Assembly (NCBI GenBank): GCA_032768795.1 | Contig: CP136495.1 | Coordinates: 2,501-66,500, forward strand | Source of the DNA: Tremella fuciformis | Taxonomy: Eukaryota; Basidiomycota; Tremellomycetes; Tremellales; Tremellaceae | Length of the DNA: 64,000 nucleotides | Reading direction: 5' to 3' | Shown: piece after piece, positions 31,388 through 42,862 of the stretch | How the letters are laid out: every line of letters begins with the position of its first letter | Position numbering within the stretch: the stretch's first letter is position 1 | The notes under the pieces: generated by a model | What the model was told of the DNA's origin: nothing | Databases searched by the model: none | Seen by the model: the letters and a program-made list of their open reading frames with translations, nothing else | Translations under genes and position numbers: made by a program

Positions 31388-32111
31388 GATGTACATCTCA
31401 AGCTCGAGGGGAGCTGGGTGGGGTTTGTCGAGGAGTGCGAGTTATGTTGGCGGTATGCAACGTCAGGACGAGTTCTCAACTAGGCAGTATTGATCTTTAG
31501 CGAAAGAGAGACGATACGAATGCTTGCGCGTCTTTGATAATCGTTAATCCTCGGCGTTGGTGACCGCGTGCATGTACACCCGTTCGCTCAGAAGAGACGG
31601 TCGTGAAACTGCAGTCGTACCTCACACCCAGAACTATGAACGCTTGGATTCAGAACCCCTTACGTCAAAGTCAGATCCTTGCCAGGATGTACAGCGTGCG
31701 AGTCTGAGCCAGAGCAACCCCCCGGCCGTACGAAAGTTAGCCGCAGAGACGGTCGAATGCATTGCGCCCATCATTGGCGGGCGAGGGGAAGCGCGTTCAA
31801 CGGCGACCTCTCCCTCTTGACGTCTTCTTAAGGCGAGAGCACGCACATGACCAGGCGTGTATAACGCACGAGTAGTCCGTTGGCAAGGTCTCGGACAGGC
31901 ACAGCTGGTGCGCGGAAGCATAGGGGGGTCGCGGGTATCTCGGGTCTCTTTCGCAGTCCTGCATGTGGCCCTGCGTCCTTTGCATGCGCGGGAATCCCGT
32001 ATCGGCTCAGGTACGGGGACTCTAGATTGAAAGAAATGTCGAGGTGTTTCGCTGATAAGGCGCCGTGGTCATTGAACACGCACGAAGAGACCCGGCAGCT
32101 GTGTCTGCAAG
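31388..32111. other. Intergenic region, no gene seen
   Basis: 724 bp between the MFS carrier and the second aldehyde dehydrogenase, both plus strand. Short open frames (31557-31820 plus, 31634-31921 minus) lack protein-like composition or splice support. Confidence 0.4.
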
Positions 32112-33942
32112 ATGTTCGAGAATCGACTATTCATCAACAACGAGGTAAGCGTCTCAGTGCCTCGTACCGATCAATAACATCAGTTTGTGGAATCGCGACA
32201 ACGCAGAACTTTTACCTTGACAAACCCGTCCAATGATGAGGCTATTTGCGATGTTTACGAGGCCTTGCAGGAGGACGTGGACCTGGCTGTGGCGGCCGCC
32301 AAGGCTGCCTTCCCCATATGGAGCGCTCTACCCGCTGCAGCTCGGGCAAAACCGTTGTTCAAGCTTGTCCAGCTAGTGGAGCGCGATGCAGACGAGCTCG
32401 CGGCGCTGGATGCTCTGTGCATGGGCAAGTAAGTTGATAATCGGAAGTCTGGCTCGACTTGCGCCAGTCTGACACAGCAGGCCTGTGGAACTGCTCAAGC
32501 GAATGGATCTGGTCGCTTGTTCCGGGGTCATGAGCTATTTTGCTGGCGCTGCATATCATATCTTGGGCGAAACGAGCATGGGTGCTCCAAACTACATCAA
32601 TATGAGCATCCGACAACCTTATGGGCCTGTCGCGCTGATATTGCCCTGGAATGTGGGACAATCCCAATCTCTCTCGCTCCGGTGCCAGCTGATCGTGTCA
32701 GGTGCCGATGATAATGTTTGCTTTCAAAGTCGCACCGGCAGTCATCTGCGGCAACACGGTTGTGCTCAAGCCATCGGAGAAGGCCCCACTTTCTTGCCTC
32801 AAGATGGCTGCTCTTGTCAGAGAGGCGGGTTTCCCACCGGGAGTGATCAATGTGGTTCCGGGCTTTGGCGCCACGACTGGATCCGCACTCTCTCTGCACA
32901 TGGATATCCGCAAGCTCTCCTTTACGGGATCAACAGATACGGGTCGCAAGATCTTGAAAGCGGCAGCCGACTCAAATCTCAAAAATGTGTCGCTAGAGCT
33001 CGGGGGCAAAGGGGCGGCCATCATTTTTGAAGACGCCGACATCGAATCAGCCGCCAGATAGTGAGCATCTGCTCCTCGCTCATCCACTTGCAGACGCTCA
33101 TTCTCCAGCACTCACTTTTCCATCCATCATAACAGCGGCCAACACTGTCAAGCGAACAGTCGCCTGCTCGTTCAAAGAGCTGTGGCCGAAAAATTCATCA
33201 ACTCGTTCAAAGCCCTCGCCCAGAAAGTGACTGTTGGCGATCCATTTTCCGGCATGACCTTTCAAGGGTAAGGCTCCTCTCGACTGTACAGCGGTCCATT
33301 GCTCATGTCACATAGGCCACAAGCAGACAGGCAGCAACTTGAGCGTATCCAGAAGCTGGTTTCGGCTGGTGCGAAGGATGGAAACTTGATCATGGGTGGC
33401 GAGCGATGGGGAGAAAAGGTCAACTACATCTTTTTGCCAGGGTCTGGGCTGACTCTGGGGCAGGGCTGTTTCATGGGCTTTACAATTCTGGTCGACGTAC
33501 CCGAGAGCTCCCCAGCGTACCAAGAAGAGATCTTCGGTCCTGTGGTCATCATCAATACCTTTGAGGACGAAGCCGATGCAATTCGAGAGGCCAATGCCAC
33601 CGAGTTTGGCTTGTTCTGTAAGTGTTCTCAAATGACACACGATTTGCCGTGTTTGGCTGACCCATCCTCTTAGCGTCAGTCTTTACCAAAGACATGGAGC
33701 GTGCGGTCCGTGTCTCGGTCGCTCTGGAGAGCGGAATGGTGGGAGTCAACTGTGCCGTTCCGCTGCGTGCTGTAGATATGCCTCTGGGTGGCTGGAAGCA
33801 GTCGGGTGTCGGACGAGAGCTGTCACTGCATGGGCTCAATATGTTTACCGAGCTCAAGACTATCTACCTCAAATACGGCCAGGACAGCTCGACTCTGACG
33901 TCCAAGTGGCACAATGAGATAGGCATGGAGAATGGGGTTTGA
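32112..33942 (+). CDS. Aldehyde dehydrogenase, intron-rich
   Basis: Eight exons: 32112-32144, 32184-32428, 32481-32652, 32702-33060, 33109-33267, 33316-33418, 33464-33617, 33674-33942. Phases agree, giving 497 residues, the normal ALDH length. Landmarks: ILPWN, NTVVLKPSEKAPLS, FTGSTDTGRKILKAA, catalytic Glu in LELGGKGA, catalytic Cys in NSGQHCQANSR, EEIFGPVVI, and MPLGGWKQSGVGREL. Exon 1 codes for just 11 residues. The donor of intron 6 (GTCAAC) is weak but needed for the join KGCFMGFTI. A cytosolic dehydrogenase oxidising an aldehyde. It is a second, differently structured ALDH within 6 kb, so the two are not a recent duplication. Confidence 0.9.
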
Positions 33943-34183
33943 TCAGCAGGAGGACCGGCTCTGTATACGCAGCTATGCACTCGTACAAAGTCCAGGCGCG
34001 GTCTTTATTATGCATGCACCCTCTTTCCATATGATTCGGGAGCGGGACCCACTTCCCCGGTCCCCGGCCCTTGCTGCCACATCGGGCTCGGGCGGTGACA
34101 ATGAACCGGATGTCTTCACCGGCTAATCCCAACAGCTGTTCACATTCACATCGACTCATCACTCAGATCTATACGCCCAAGCC

Positions 34184-36856
34184 ATGCACGACCAACTTCG
34201 TGCGTCAAGTTCCGGTACGCGCGAGGAGGCCAGCAATTCGAGCAACACTCATACATCTGATATCGCTTCCCGACGCGATTCCGATAGACCCCCCGTTTCG
34301 AAGCGGATGCGAACCGCCAATGCCTGCCGATCCTGCCGTTCCCGCAAAACGAAATGTAATGGCGCGCGGCCAACATGTGACGTGTGCGAGACTATGGGAT
34401 TCGAATGCGTGTATATGGGATCTGCAGTTCAGCATGGGACGTCTAGCCAAGAGAAAAGCCGAGACCAGGGATTGGAGGAAAGGCTTGCGGCGTTGGAGAC
34501 TCTGGTCCGCTCGGCTGTTAGCGCTGGAACGGTCAATCAGGGGCTTGGAGTACCGAGACCATCTAGCGATGACAGCTTCACAGCACCTACCGGCTCCATC
34601 GAGGACGTAGCAAGTGCCCAACACCCACATGCCATCTTTGGGGGCCACATGCAGGATAACTTGGCACCCTTGCAGGACCTGGACATGGGTCACGTAGACG
34701 AACAAGGTGACGTCAACGGCATCGAGCATACTGCGGAGCGTGGTTGTGACGATACGGTGGACGGTATGGGATCCGTGACCTTTGCGGACGAGTCCAGTTC
34801 TGGCGACTTTGGACCGACGTCGAACTCTGCACTGATCGGGCACATCACGACGTTCCTCTCTCAAGTGGCGGATTCTACCCACAATCGCCTCGCACAGCCC
34901 TTGGATCGACTACACGTAAGCAATCGCGCCCCACCCAATATTTCCCGCCCGGTCAGTCCAAGGTTGCGGCGAAATACTACCTTTCCCGCTCGCGGTGGAA
35001 TGTCCAAGCAGGGGAAGCACAACTCGGGGTACTTTGACCTACCCCCCGAAGCTACTGTCAACAGATTGGTGGACCGATTCTTCAGCGAGGTTGGGGTTAT
35101 GTTCCCCTACATCGATAAGCCAACGATTGTCGACGAGCTCGTTCGCCTTCGGCAGACTGGATTCCACAACGCACGACGATCGTGGATGTGCCTGTTGAAT
35201 ACAATTTTGGCATTCTCAACGTACATCTCCAGCGATAGGAATCAGCAGGAGGAGGATCGGCGGAGCAGTTCGCACATAAATCTCGGCAGAGCCCTGCGTC
35301 TGCTGCCCAATCTAGCTTTTCAGTCTCCAAACCTCGAGATACGTAAGTAAATCTGTGCCGTATGTGCGATATTGACATGGCTGTGCAGTTCAAGCACTTC
35401 TTGTCTTGACTCAGTTTCTGCAAGGAACGGAGCACTCGTCTTATGCTTGGAGTTATCAACGTTTGACAATTCAAGCCGCCATTCAAATCGGGGCACACAA
35501 GCCGACTGAGACGTCGACTCGATTGACCCCTGTCCAGCAGGAGATGCGCACTCGTTGCTGGCATATGTGTTACATTCTAGACAAGTGAGTGATGTCGCTC
35601 TGCTGACTGCTTGGAGTTGTCCTGATCCTTATTTAATAGGACCACCAGCATCACATTCGGTCGACCGCCGAGCATCACTCGGGGTCAGGCTGTGGTACCC
35701 TTGCCTCAGCAGTTCGAGGATTCCTTACCTCAAGCGGCAGATGATTCTGGTCTTCTGGGGTATGATCCGGCATCAATAAGCGTGGAGGGTTACACTCAAT
35801 CAATGTGGGTCGTCTACTTGCCGCCAGTAACCGCTTCTCACCTCCATCAGCAAGCTTTATCAGATCCTAGGCGATATCATGCAGAAAGCATATCGTGACA
35901 ACTACGACGACATCCGCAACGCTTCGTACAACGACCTCTTATCGGCAGTGGTGGGAATTGAACTCGAACTCTCAGACTGGAAGCACCAGCTGCCTCAACC
36001 CTTACACATCGTTACCCGAGAGGAGCTTGTTTCCAGTGTCGAAACCCCACCGTCATTGCCTTTCGCCCTCAGCCTTGTCCTCACGCTTCGCTATCTCAAC
36101 GCCAGAATTCTCCTGCACCGGTCCATCGTTGAGACCCGCCTGGTTCAAATCCCTCTTCCCGAACTGGACGATTTTGGAAAACAGAGTATTCGAATCAGCT
36201 TCGACGCCGCCAGTGCGATGATAGACCTGATAAGCGACATCACCATCCATTCGATCCCTAGTCTCACGACAAATTGGTTCATGCTGTACTACGGTAGATT
36301 TCGCATACCCAATATCCTGCAGTCTTGCTTATCGCAGTATTCAACTCGGCCCTTGTACTCCTCGCTGTGACCATAATCAACGCTCAACAAGCCGTGAACG
36401 AGCCAAACTCGTACGACCACGACAACATAGCAAAGCTTCGTGTAGCCAGTCAGACCCTCGAAAGAATCGGATTCCCCACTCGCATTGTCAAGCGTTGCCG
36501 CAAATACCTTGACAGGCTTGTCGAGGTGGCTTCGCAGAGCCGTGAGTCGGTGCTACCATTTTGCGATGCTCAAATAGCGGGCCCTGCGCTTCGAATGAGG
36601 CGAGGATGGGGAGCTGAAACAGACAGTGTCAACGCAACCGTCACTCTTCGGCTCCTCTGTGGCAGGCTTCGGCGGCCTCAATCTGCAAATTCCCACACCA
36701 GGCCGGCAGGAGGATGGGGTCGCACCATTCAATATATTCGACTTCAATCTGTCCGACTTTAATTTCACAGACTTGCCACTCGCCGACTCGATGCTGCCTG
36801 CACACGACTTTGATCAGCTCTGGAACCCCGACCTCTTTTCGGGAGGGGTTCTGTAA
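34184..36856 (+). CDS. Zn2Cys6 fungal transcription factor
   Basis: Begins at the ATG 34184. A Ser/Thr-rich leader precedes a complete cluster, ACRSC, KTKC, TCDVC, GFECVY (C-x2-C-x6-C spacing), with an adjoining coiled-coil-like LEERLAALETLVRS. A long acidic region follows, then the fungal-specific domain with NRLVDRFFSEVGVMFPYIDK, QAAIQIGAHKPTE and RCWHMCYILDK. Exons after 35340 are short with introns of about 45-65 nt. The C-terminus is an acidic, Phe/Asp/Leu-rich segment (FNIFDFNLSDFNFTDLPLAD) that looks like an activation domain. End at 36856. Its position amid decarboxylase, aldehyde dehydrogenase and transporter genes makes it the best candidate pathway regulator. Confidence 0.87.
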
Positions 36857-36993
36857 CTGTCGGAAGGACCACAGATCAAGGGGTATATGGATGACGCTAG
36901 CACGAGTCGAGTGCCTATCATAATGCACTTCGTCAGCCAGAGAACCCTGTCCAGTGTCAAGAACGACCATGCATGCTTGGCTTCTCATCCAGA

Positions 36994-38119
36994 CTACTCG
37001 TCATAATTCAGCGGGAGTTTGAAGAGTTTGATTGCGTTCCTGTAGCCAATATCCTTCCATGTTTCATCGGCGATGGGGACCGACTCATACCACTCTCGCA
37101 TCTCCGCGATCGACTCATACGGGTAGTCCACGGAGAACATGATATTTTCCAGTTTGGTCTCGGCCATGAGGTTGAGAAGGGCGGATGTGCGCGGCATCCC
37201 GCTGGTGTTCGGGATGATATTGTTCTGGAAGTAGTCGAGAAACAGTTTCTTCTTGGGCCCTTGCGCAGCTGCAGGTGTGTCAGCAGATATCAAATCGGCT
37301 CTAAGGTTGTGACTCACCATCGTTGTACATGCGGAATGTCGTATCAGTCCTCGGCAGTATCCAGGACAAGCCTTCACCCATGTGTCCCAAGCAGATCTTG
37401 AGCTTCGGGAAGCGGTCGAATACACCGGTATACATCAGACGAAGAACGTGCTCGACCGTCTCTCGTGCAAAGCCGTAAGGGGCGCCGTGAAGTGCGGGAA
37501 TGTCGCGCAACACGTCCAGGTTGGACGCGAGAGGAACGCGTGGATGGATGAAGATCGGCTTTTCGAGTCGCTGCGAGACTTCCCATAGAGCGTCGAATTG
37601 CGGGTCGTCCAGGTATAGACCGCGGGTGGGATCGGTGGTGTTGGTGTATCCGTTAATCATTGCACCGACAAAGCCGTACTCCTTGACACATCGCTCGAGC
37701 TCTTCGGCGGCTGCCGGCCCAGACTGCGTCGGTAGGGTGGCAAAGGCGAAGAAGCGACCTGGGTACTTCTGGCAGTAATGCTCGTACACAAAGGCGTTGG
37801 CTTCTCGACAAAACTGTCGACTCGCTTCCAAGTCGGTGAACGCTTGCGCAGTCGGCTGGTTGAGCGAGATGATTTGGCACCCAATGTTGTTGAGGTTCAT
37901 GATGTGAACCCTCTTCTCGATATCGGCGAGCCTCTCTTTCAACCCGCTGAGGAAAGCCGGCTTGAATGTCTCAAAGGTCACTGAAGACGCGGGGACTTTG
38001 AAAGGTGTGACTGCGTGCTCCTCCAGAGTGATGAGCCGGGACTCTTTTCGTGTCGTCGCCACGGGCCGAAAGAGCGATTCCGGGCGACCTTCAAGCTCGA
38101 GCAATTGGTGTTCACTCAT
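36994..38119 (-). CDS. Amidohydrolase-2 family decarboxylase (gamma-resorcylate / salicylate decarboxylase type)
   Basis: Two exons, 38119-37318 and 37268-36994, with a 49-nt intron (GTGAGT/CTGCAG, phase 1), giving 358 residues. Family landmarks: LITLEEHAV near residue 30 (metal ligand region), AFATLPTQ, GFVGAMINGYTN, IFIHPRVP, LKICLGHMGEGLSW, and FSVDYPYE near the C-terminus with the active-site Asp. This is the ACMSD/amidohydrolase-2 group that includes 2,3-dihydroxybenzoate, gamma-resorcylate and the salicylate decarboxylase studied in Trichosporon. These Zn/Mn enzymes remove CO2 non-oxidatively from hydroxybenzoates. The gene faces the regulator tail to tail and shares a 340-bp divergent region with the zinc dehydrogenase. 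Confidence 0.85.
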
Positions 38120-38459
38120 GGTTGCGATTCGACGTGCGGAGAAACAGAAACTAGGCTGTAGTTGTAAAAGCCTGGGCTACTCACGAATTGTTGTCATGCA
38201 TGCATCTTTGGTGGCATATTATAAGCGAAGGAAAGAATGCCACCTTCATACACGCATGAGCCGATTCGGGGGTATTTCGGAAGCCGATTGGCCTCGAGCG
38301 TGTACAGCTTTCAGCTTGCCGACGACGAGGCAATCTCGGGACGACGCAATGCGGCGGATCAGTCCGAGTGGGCTAAAATGTAAGGTGCAGCTGATGGTGG
38401 ACTTGTGCTGACAGGCGTCTTTCTTACCCCAAAACACTCCACATCGAGACATATCCACT
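38120..38459. promoter_or_regulatory. Divergent promoter region of decarboxylase and zinc dehydrogenase
   Basis: 340 bp between the two starts. No gene in it. It probably carries shared control sites. Paired CGG triplets occur near 38270-38285 and 38345-38355, without a clear inverted-repeat spacing. Confidence 0.4.
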
Positions 38460-39786
38460 ATGACTCTTGTAGAACAAGCCATGACCAGCGACACAATCGA
38501 CAACTTTGAGGAGTGCAAAGATCCTAGTCCAGCTTACAAAGCGAGCAGCTTCAATGGCCGACACATAGCCTCCACAGCCGCCCTCGCCGCTCGTCTTTCC
38601 GGGCCCTACGCTTCCCGATATGAGATCACAGAGTGCCAGCGTCCGATACCTGGTCCGGGCGAAGCTCTGATACGGTTGGAGTATAGCGGCATCTGTCACG
38701 GTGATGTATATTCGCGAGATGGTGGCGGACCAGCCCCTCCGCTCCCGATCCGCCCACTGACTGGCGGACATGAAGGTGTAGGAACGATACTCGGCTTTGG
38801 CGTCGAGGCAACAGCGAATCCAACAAAAAGCCACAACCTGAAAATTGGCGACACGGTCGGGATCGCTTGGCGTTTCTCCGTTTGCAACCAGTGTGATGCG
38901 TGTCTAAGTGGGGCGGAGAATCATTGTCCGGACCAAGTGATCAACGGTCTGCATCGAGACGGGACTTTTCGAAGTGAGTGACTTTCCCCTCATCCCGGGG
39001 AAGACTGTTATATTTTCGGTGGTTGACCACTACACAGGATATCTCGCCTATCCCGCCAATGAGCTCATCCCCATACCCCCAAGCATACCTCCGGCATCGG
39101 TCTGCCCGATTTTGTGCGCCGGCGTCACCGCCTTTACGGGTCTGCGCAAGCTGCATCCGGAGCAGGGTAAATGGATCGCAATAAGCGGAGCCGCAGGTGG
39201 TCTGGGCCACCTGGCAATACAGTATGCGAAAATCATCTTCCAGCTGCGCGTTCTCGCGATCGACGGGGGCAATGGGAACAAGGAAGCTTTCTGCAAGCAG
39301 CTCGGCTGCGACGAGTATCTCGACTTCACCAAATTCCCCGGTTCATCGCTTGCGAAGGAGGTCGTGAAGAGAACTGGGGGCGGTGTCCACTACGCCCTCG
39401 TGCTGAGTCCCAATCAATCGGCATACGAGTGAGTCAATCAATACCCCTGCGGATGAGCTCATCGTAAGCTCCGCTGGCGAATACTGTCGCTTTCGCGGTC
39501 GGGTCGTCGCCATTGGGGTAGGAAATTGCCAGTGAGTCTCCCATGGCGTAGACAAGGCGCGACTGAACAACTCAGTTTCCCGCTGCGACCAGTCCTCAAG
39601 AAGAATCTGACCATTCAGTCGTCGGAGACGGGCAATCGGCAGGATATGATCGACGTTCTAGAAGCGAGCCGCTTAAGCGCCGTGCGGCCGGTCATAGAGA
39701 TAGTGCCCCTCTCTCACATCAACGAGGCCATGGACAAGATCAAGAAGGGAGAAGTATTCGGTAAACTGGTGGTAGACCTCAAGTGA
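38460..39786 (+). CDS. Zinc-containing alcohol dehydrogenase
   Basis: Four exons, 38460-38973, 39038-39428, 39469-39531, 39576-39786, phases matching, giving 392 residues. Catalytic zinc ligands: Cys in SGICHGD and His in GGHEGVG. The structural zinc loop is CNQCDACLSGAENHC. The coenzyme-binding fold has AISGAAGGLGHLAIQYAK, and the C-terminus ends in FGKLVVDLK. The N-terminal 35 residues are extra compared with typical yeast ADHs and could be a leader, or the true start may lie further downstream. It interconverts an alcohol and an aldehyde or ketone using NAD(P)H in the cytosol. With the neighbouring aldehyde dehydrogenases it could take an alcohol to an acid. Confidence 0.88.
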
Positions 39787-40070
39787 GAAACCTATGCAGC
39801 AGTGCTAGAGTATGTAACGGTGGTGTTTCCGCCAAAACTGGGCACTTTCCGAAACATTTGTGGGAGAAATCAATCTGCAGATGTATGGACTTCAGCAGCT
39901 CGCTCGGTGCCAGGCATTTCAAGTGTTCAAGGCAACGCGCTTTCCGGTTCATCACTTCGGCAAAGCAGATCACCCAAAGGAAATGCTGCGTGCCAGCAAC
40001 AGCTAAGGTAGTCGCAATCATGCAGCCTCACATGCGGTCCATAAGAAGCAGCTGGTGAAATAAACATTGT

Positions 40071-40871
40071 TTACTTGACATCCAAGTAATCCCCCAACGT
40101 CTTCACACCCATCCCTTTTACCCGAGTATCGAATACCCTCCTCTGCATTTGCCTGAGCTCCAGCATTTCAGTCGCCTCGGTCGTTCCATAGCCCACTTCG
40201 TCGTGCAGCGCGATCACCCGTGGAAACGTAGAGTTGGTGTAGTCCTTGAGTCCGACCCCGGCATCGATCCCGCCCAGTCCTGTATTGACGCGAGGAGGGA
40301 TCAGCTCCGTGACGACGATATTGGTTCTTTCCACGGCGTGGCGCAGTGATTGCACATAGCTGCGTATCGCAGCTTTGCAAGCGGAGTAGACTGGAGTCCG
40401 CGGCGAAGGGACGATCCCGAGACCGGAGGTGACAATGACAATTTGGCTCGGTCTGCCGTGCGCGAGCATGACGGGTAGAAGGAGGTTCAGGAGGTGGATC
40501 GGGCCACTGAGAAGCGTTTCGATCTCAAGTTGCGACTGCGCCCAGGTATCCGCTCCATCGTTTGACTGCCTCGTTGTTGCTAACTGTGAGATAGGAACCT
40601 GCCTTTGTATTCCGGCGTTCAGGACCAGAATGTTCAGGGATGACACTCGCTGGCGCACGGTCTCGGCCAAAGCGACACGATCGGCTTTGGACGAAATGTC
40701 GCTTGTAATCGCTTGGATACCTTCGGAACTCGGGACAGAGATTTGCTGACGGGTCGTTACGTAGACCTTTGCGCCTGCCTCCTCATACAGTTCCGCAAAA
40801 GCTCGTCCAATGCCCCCCGTCCCACCGGTGATGAGAACTGTGGATGCGGCAAGGTCGATCGCTGGAGGCAT
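40071..40871 (-). CDS. Short-chain dehydrogenase/reductase (DltE-like)
   Basis: Single exon of 266 residues. Classical SDR marks: cofactor motif TGGTGGIG near residue 15, NAG at VLNAGIQ, catalytic Ser in VTSG, and YSACK with the catalytic Tyr and Lys. TTRQQ after strand 2 suggests NADPH preference, which is only a tendency. The length is normal for the family. It is convergent with the zinc dehydrogenase and in tandem with the alpha/beta hydrolase. A cytosolic oxidoreductase acting on a hydroxyl or keto group; substrate unknown. Confidence 0.9.
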   Translation of the reverse strand: MPPAIDLAASTVLITGGTGGIGRAFAELYEEAGAKVYVTTRQQISVPSSEGIQAITSDISSKADRVALAETVRQRVSSLNILVLNAGIQRQVPISQLATTRQSNDGADTWAQSQLEIETLLSGPIHLLNLLLPVMLAHGRPSQIVIVTSGLGIVPSPRTPVYSACKAAIRSYVQSLRHAVERTNIVVTELIPPRVNTGLGGIDAGVGLKDYTNSTFPRVIALHDEVGYGTTEATEMLELRQMQRRVFDTRVKGMGVKTLGDYLDVK

Positions 40872-41173
40872 CCTGTATCGTTTAGGACTCCAGGACAGTG
40901 CAGTGCTCGAGTATATGTCGAAGTTTGTGATTCTGGTATGCGGTTTCGGTTGGAATTGGTTAAGCCAGCCGCTCGATCAAGGGGATGACCCCCGGGGAAA
41001 TATCGGTTGACTTCGGTCAGGTCCTCCGGGCGTTTCGACGGCTCACCTACTACATGGTCATCTACATTGACGTCAATGCGTCTCAGAATGGCCGAACAGG
41101 AGGCCCCGAGGTCGGGCGAGTACCCTCGCGAAGCACCACAATCGGCGTGGTACCATATGCAGGTGTTGCATGA
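40872..41173. other. Intergenic region upstream of the SDR gene
   Basis: 302 bp, no gene seen. It should include the SDR promoter and the 3' region of the hydrolase gene. Confidence 0.4.
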
Positions 41174-42325
41174 TCACTGACAGTGCTCATCTACAAAGTC
41201 CAGCACAGGCCTGATGTAAGTATCCCATCCCGGTACCTCTGGCGTCTGCCCTAGTCAGCTCCCTGTGCTCGCTGTGAGAACAATCAGCATTCTCACGTCG
41301 TACTGCCTGTCAAACCCGTGTTTCTGGCCAGGCTGGTATACCTCCAAGACCTCGACACCTAGGGAACGGAGCTTGTCCGCCAAGCGTCGACTGTTATCGA
41401 TAGGCACCATGGTGTCCGCGTCTCCGTGGAGGTTGACGGTAGGTGGAAAAGAGGCGGAGATGTTGTCCAGTGGATTGACCGAGCGGACATAGCGCTGCCA
41501 TTTTTCGGAAGAGCTCGCCTCTCTTTCACGCAGCAGCATGTTAAGGAGACGTTTCTGAGAGCGGACATGATACATCAGGTCGAGCTGAAAGAGGTGTTGC
41601 GTGTCGTATTTCACCTGGTCGGTCTGCCAGCCTTTGGCGAGCGTCTCGGACGGAGCATCAAGTGCTGTCACTCCCCATGTCAATGCTTTCGATAGGTCGT
41701 CGTCTTTCTCACCCGCCTCCAGCTCAGAGACTGAAAATTTGCCGGAGAGCGGATGCGCATCGGTCGGCAATACCGGAGTAGAAGCATAGTAGAACGGATC
41801 TGTAAAGTCGGACAGGCCGTACAGGTTGACGACCACACGCGGGCGAGGATCCAGTCGGAAGCACCGGTCCTGAGCATTTGTACCTTGCCCGTGTCCCGGA
41901 AGACCTGAAGCAAGCAGTAGCGATAACATGCCGCCTCCGCTAAAACCTCCCAACGCGTAACTATCGATGTCAACGCTTGCAGGGCCACCTGGGAGGTGGT
42001 CCCCGAGGTTGGATCTCAGCCATGAATATGCGTCGGCGCAGTCTTCGAGCATGTCTTCCAGTCGAGCATGAGGTGCGAGACGGTAGGAAATGCTGGCGAC
42101 GTGGTGGCCCCTATCGTGGAAGCCTCGCAGCCACCATGGGAACGGGTACCAGTGTTGCCCAGCCATCCCCGCACCGCCATGTATGTACAGCAGCCATGAT
42201 CTTCGCTCAGTTGAGATTCCGACCGCCGAAGGGCATGGGAAGATGCGCAAGGGCAGCTCCACGCCATGTTTGATTGCATATACGTGATCACTGAAAGGCG
42301 GCAAGGGCGTGGTGATCTTTTGCAT
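41174..42325 (-). CDS. Alpha/beta hydrolase (fold-3 esterase type)
   Basis: Two exons, 42325-41297 and 41245-41174, with a 51-nt intron (GTGAGA/GGGCAG, phase 0), giving 366 residues. Splicing adds the natural tail TPEVPGWDTYIRPVLDFVDE; reading through would leave an unrelated tail. HGGAG oxyanion motif, nucleophile elbow GFSGGG, acid in HGDADTMVPI, His in GQKHGFDRQY. No signal peptide. It would hydrolyse a small ester, lactone or carbamate. Within the cluster it could release an aromatic acid from an ester before decarboxylation (inference). Confidence 0.88.
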
Positions 42326-42862
42326 GTTGCTGATTCTGCTTCTGTCGGTTTGGGACTCGAGAGTCGGCGTCGACGTGGACTGGAGGTCAAGTAGTGTAGC
42401 ATACAGACAGATCGGAGAGTCTGCAGCGCGGGTATCTCGGAATCATGCTCCACAGCGCTGCCAGGTGTCTAGAAGTAGGCTCCGAAAGTAGAGCTACGAA
42501 TAGCTTGGGACGCGAAGCCACATGACAAGGTCCATGACCTGTCATAACCTTTCACAGTATCATCGAAGCGGTTCTACATATTGCACCGGGAAGTTCGCGA
42601 AGCCGGTGCGTGATTGAGCTTCGATTCTAGCCGATGGTCTATAGGATGCATCGCATCTCTCGGCGTGGATTGTACCAGCCTATGCTTGTTGGGTATTGGT
42701 AAATGGGCAAAGGACGGAGCTTCGGGCGCTGCATATCTTCTCGGTTGAGACGCTAACGAGCCACGAAGCGTGACCACCGGTAAGACTTGGTCATTGTGGG
42801 TGATCCGCGTGTCGAGAAGCACACCAAACCTGCCCCTCTCTGCTCTGTTTCCGTTATGCATC
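42326..42862. other. Intergenic region between hydrolase and ABC transporter
   Basis: 537 bp with no supported gene. A 95-codon minus-strand frame (42574-42861) has no recognisable features. Confidence 0.4.

Noticed and set aside
42574..42861. 95-codon minus-strand frame next to the ABC transporter
   Set aside because: Lies after the transporter stop, has no family features and no splice link to it.
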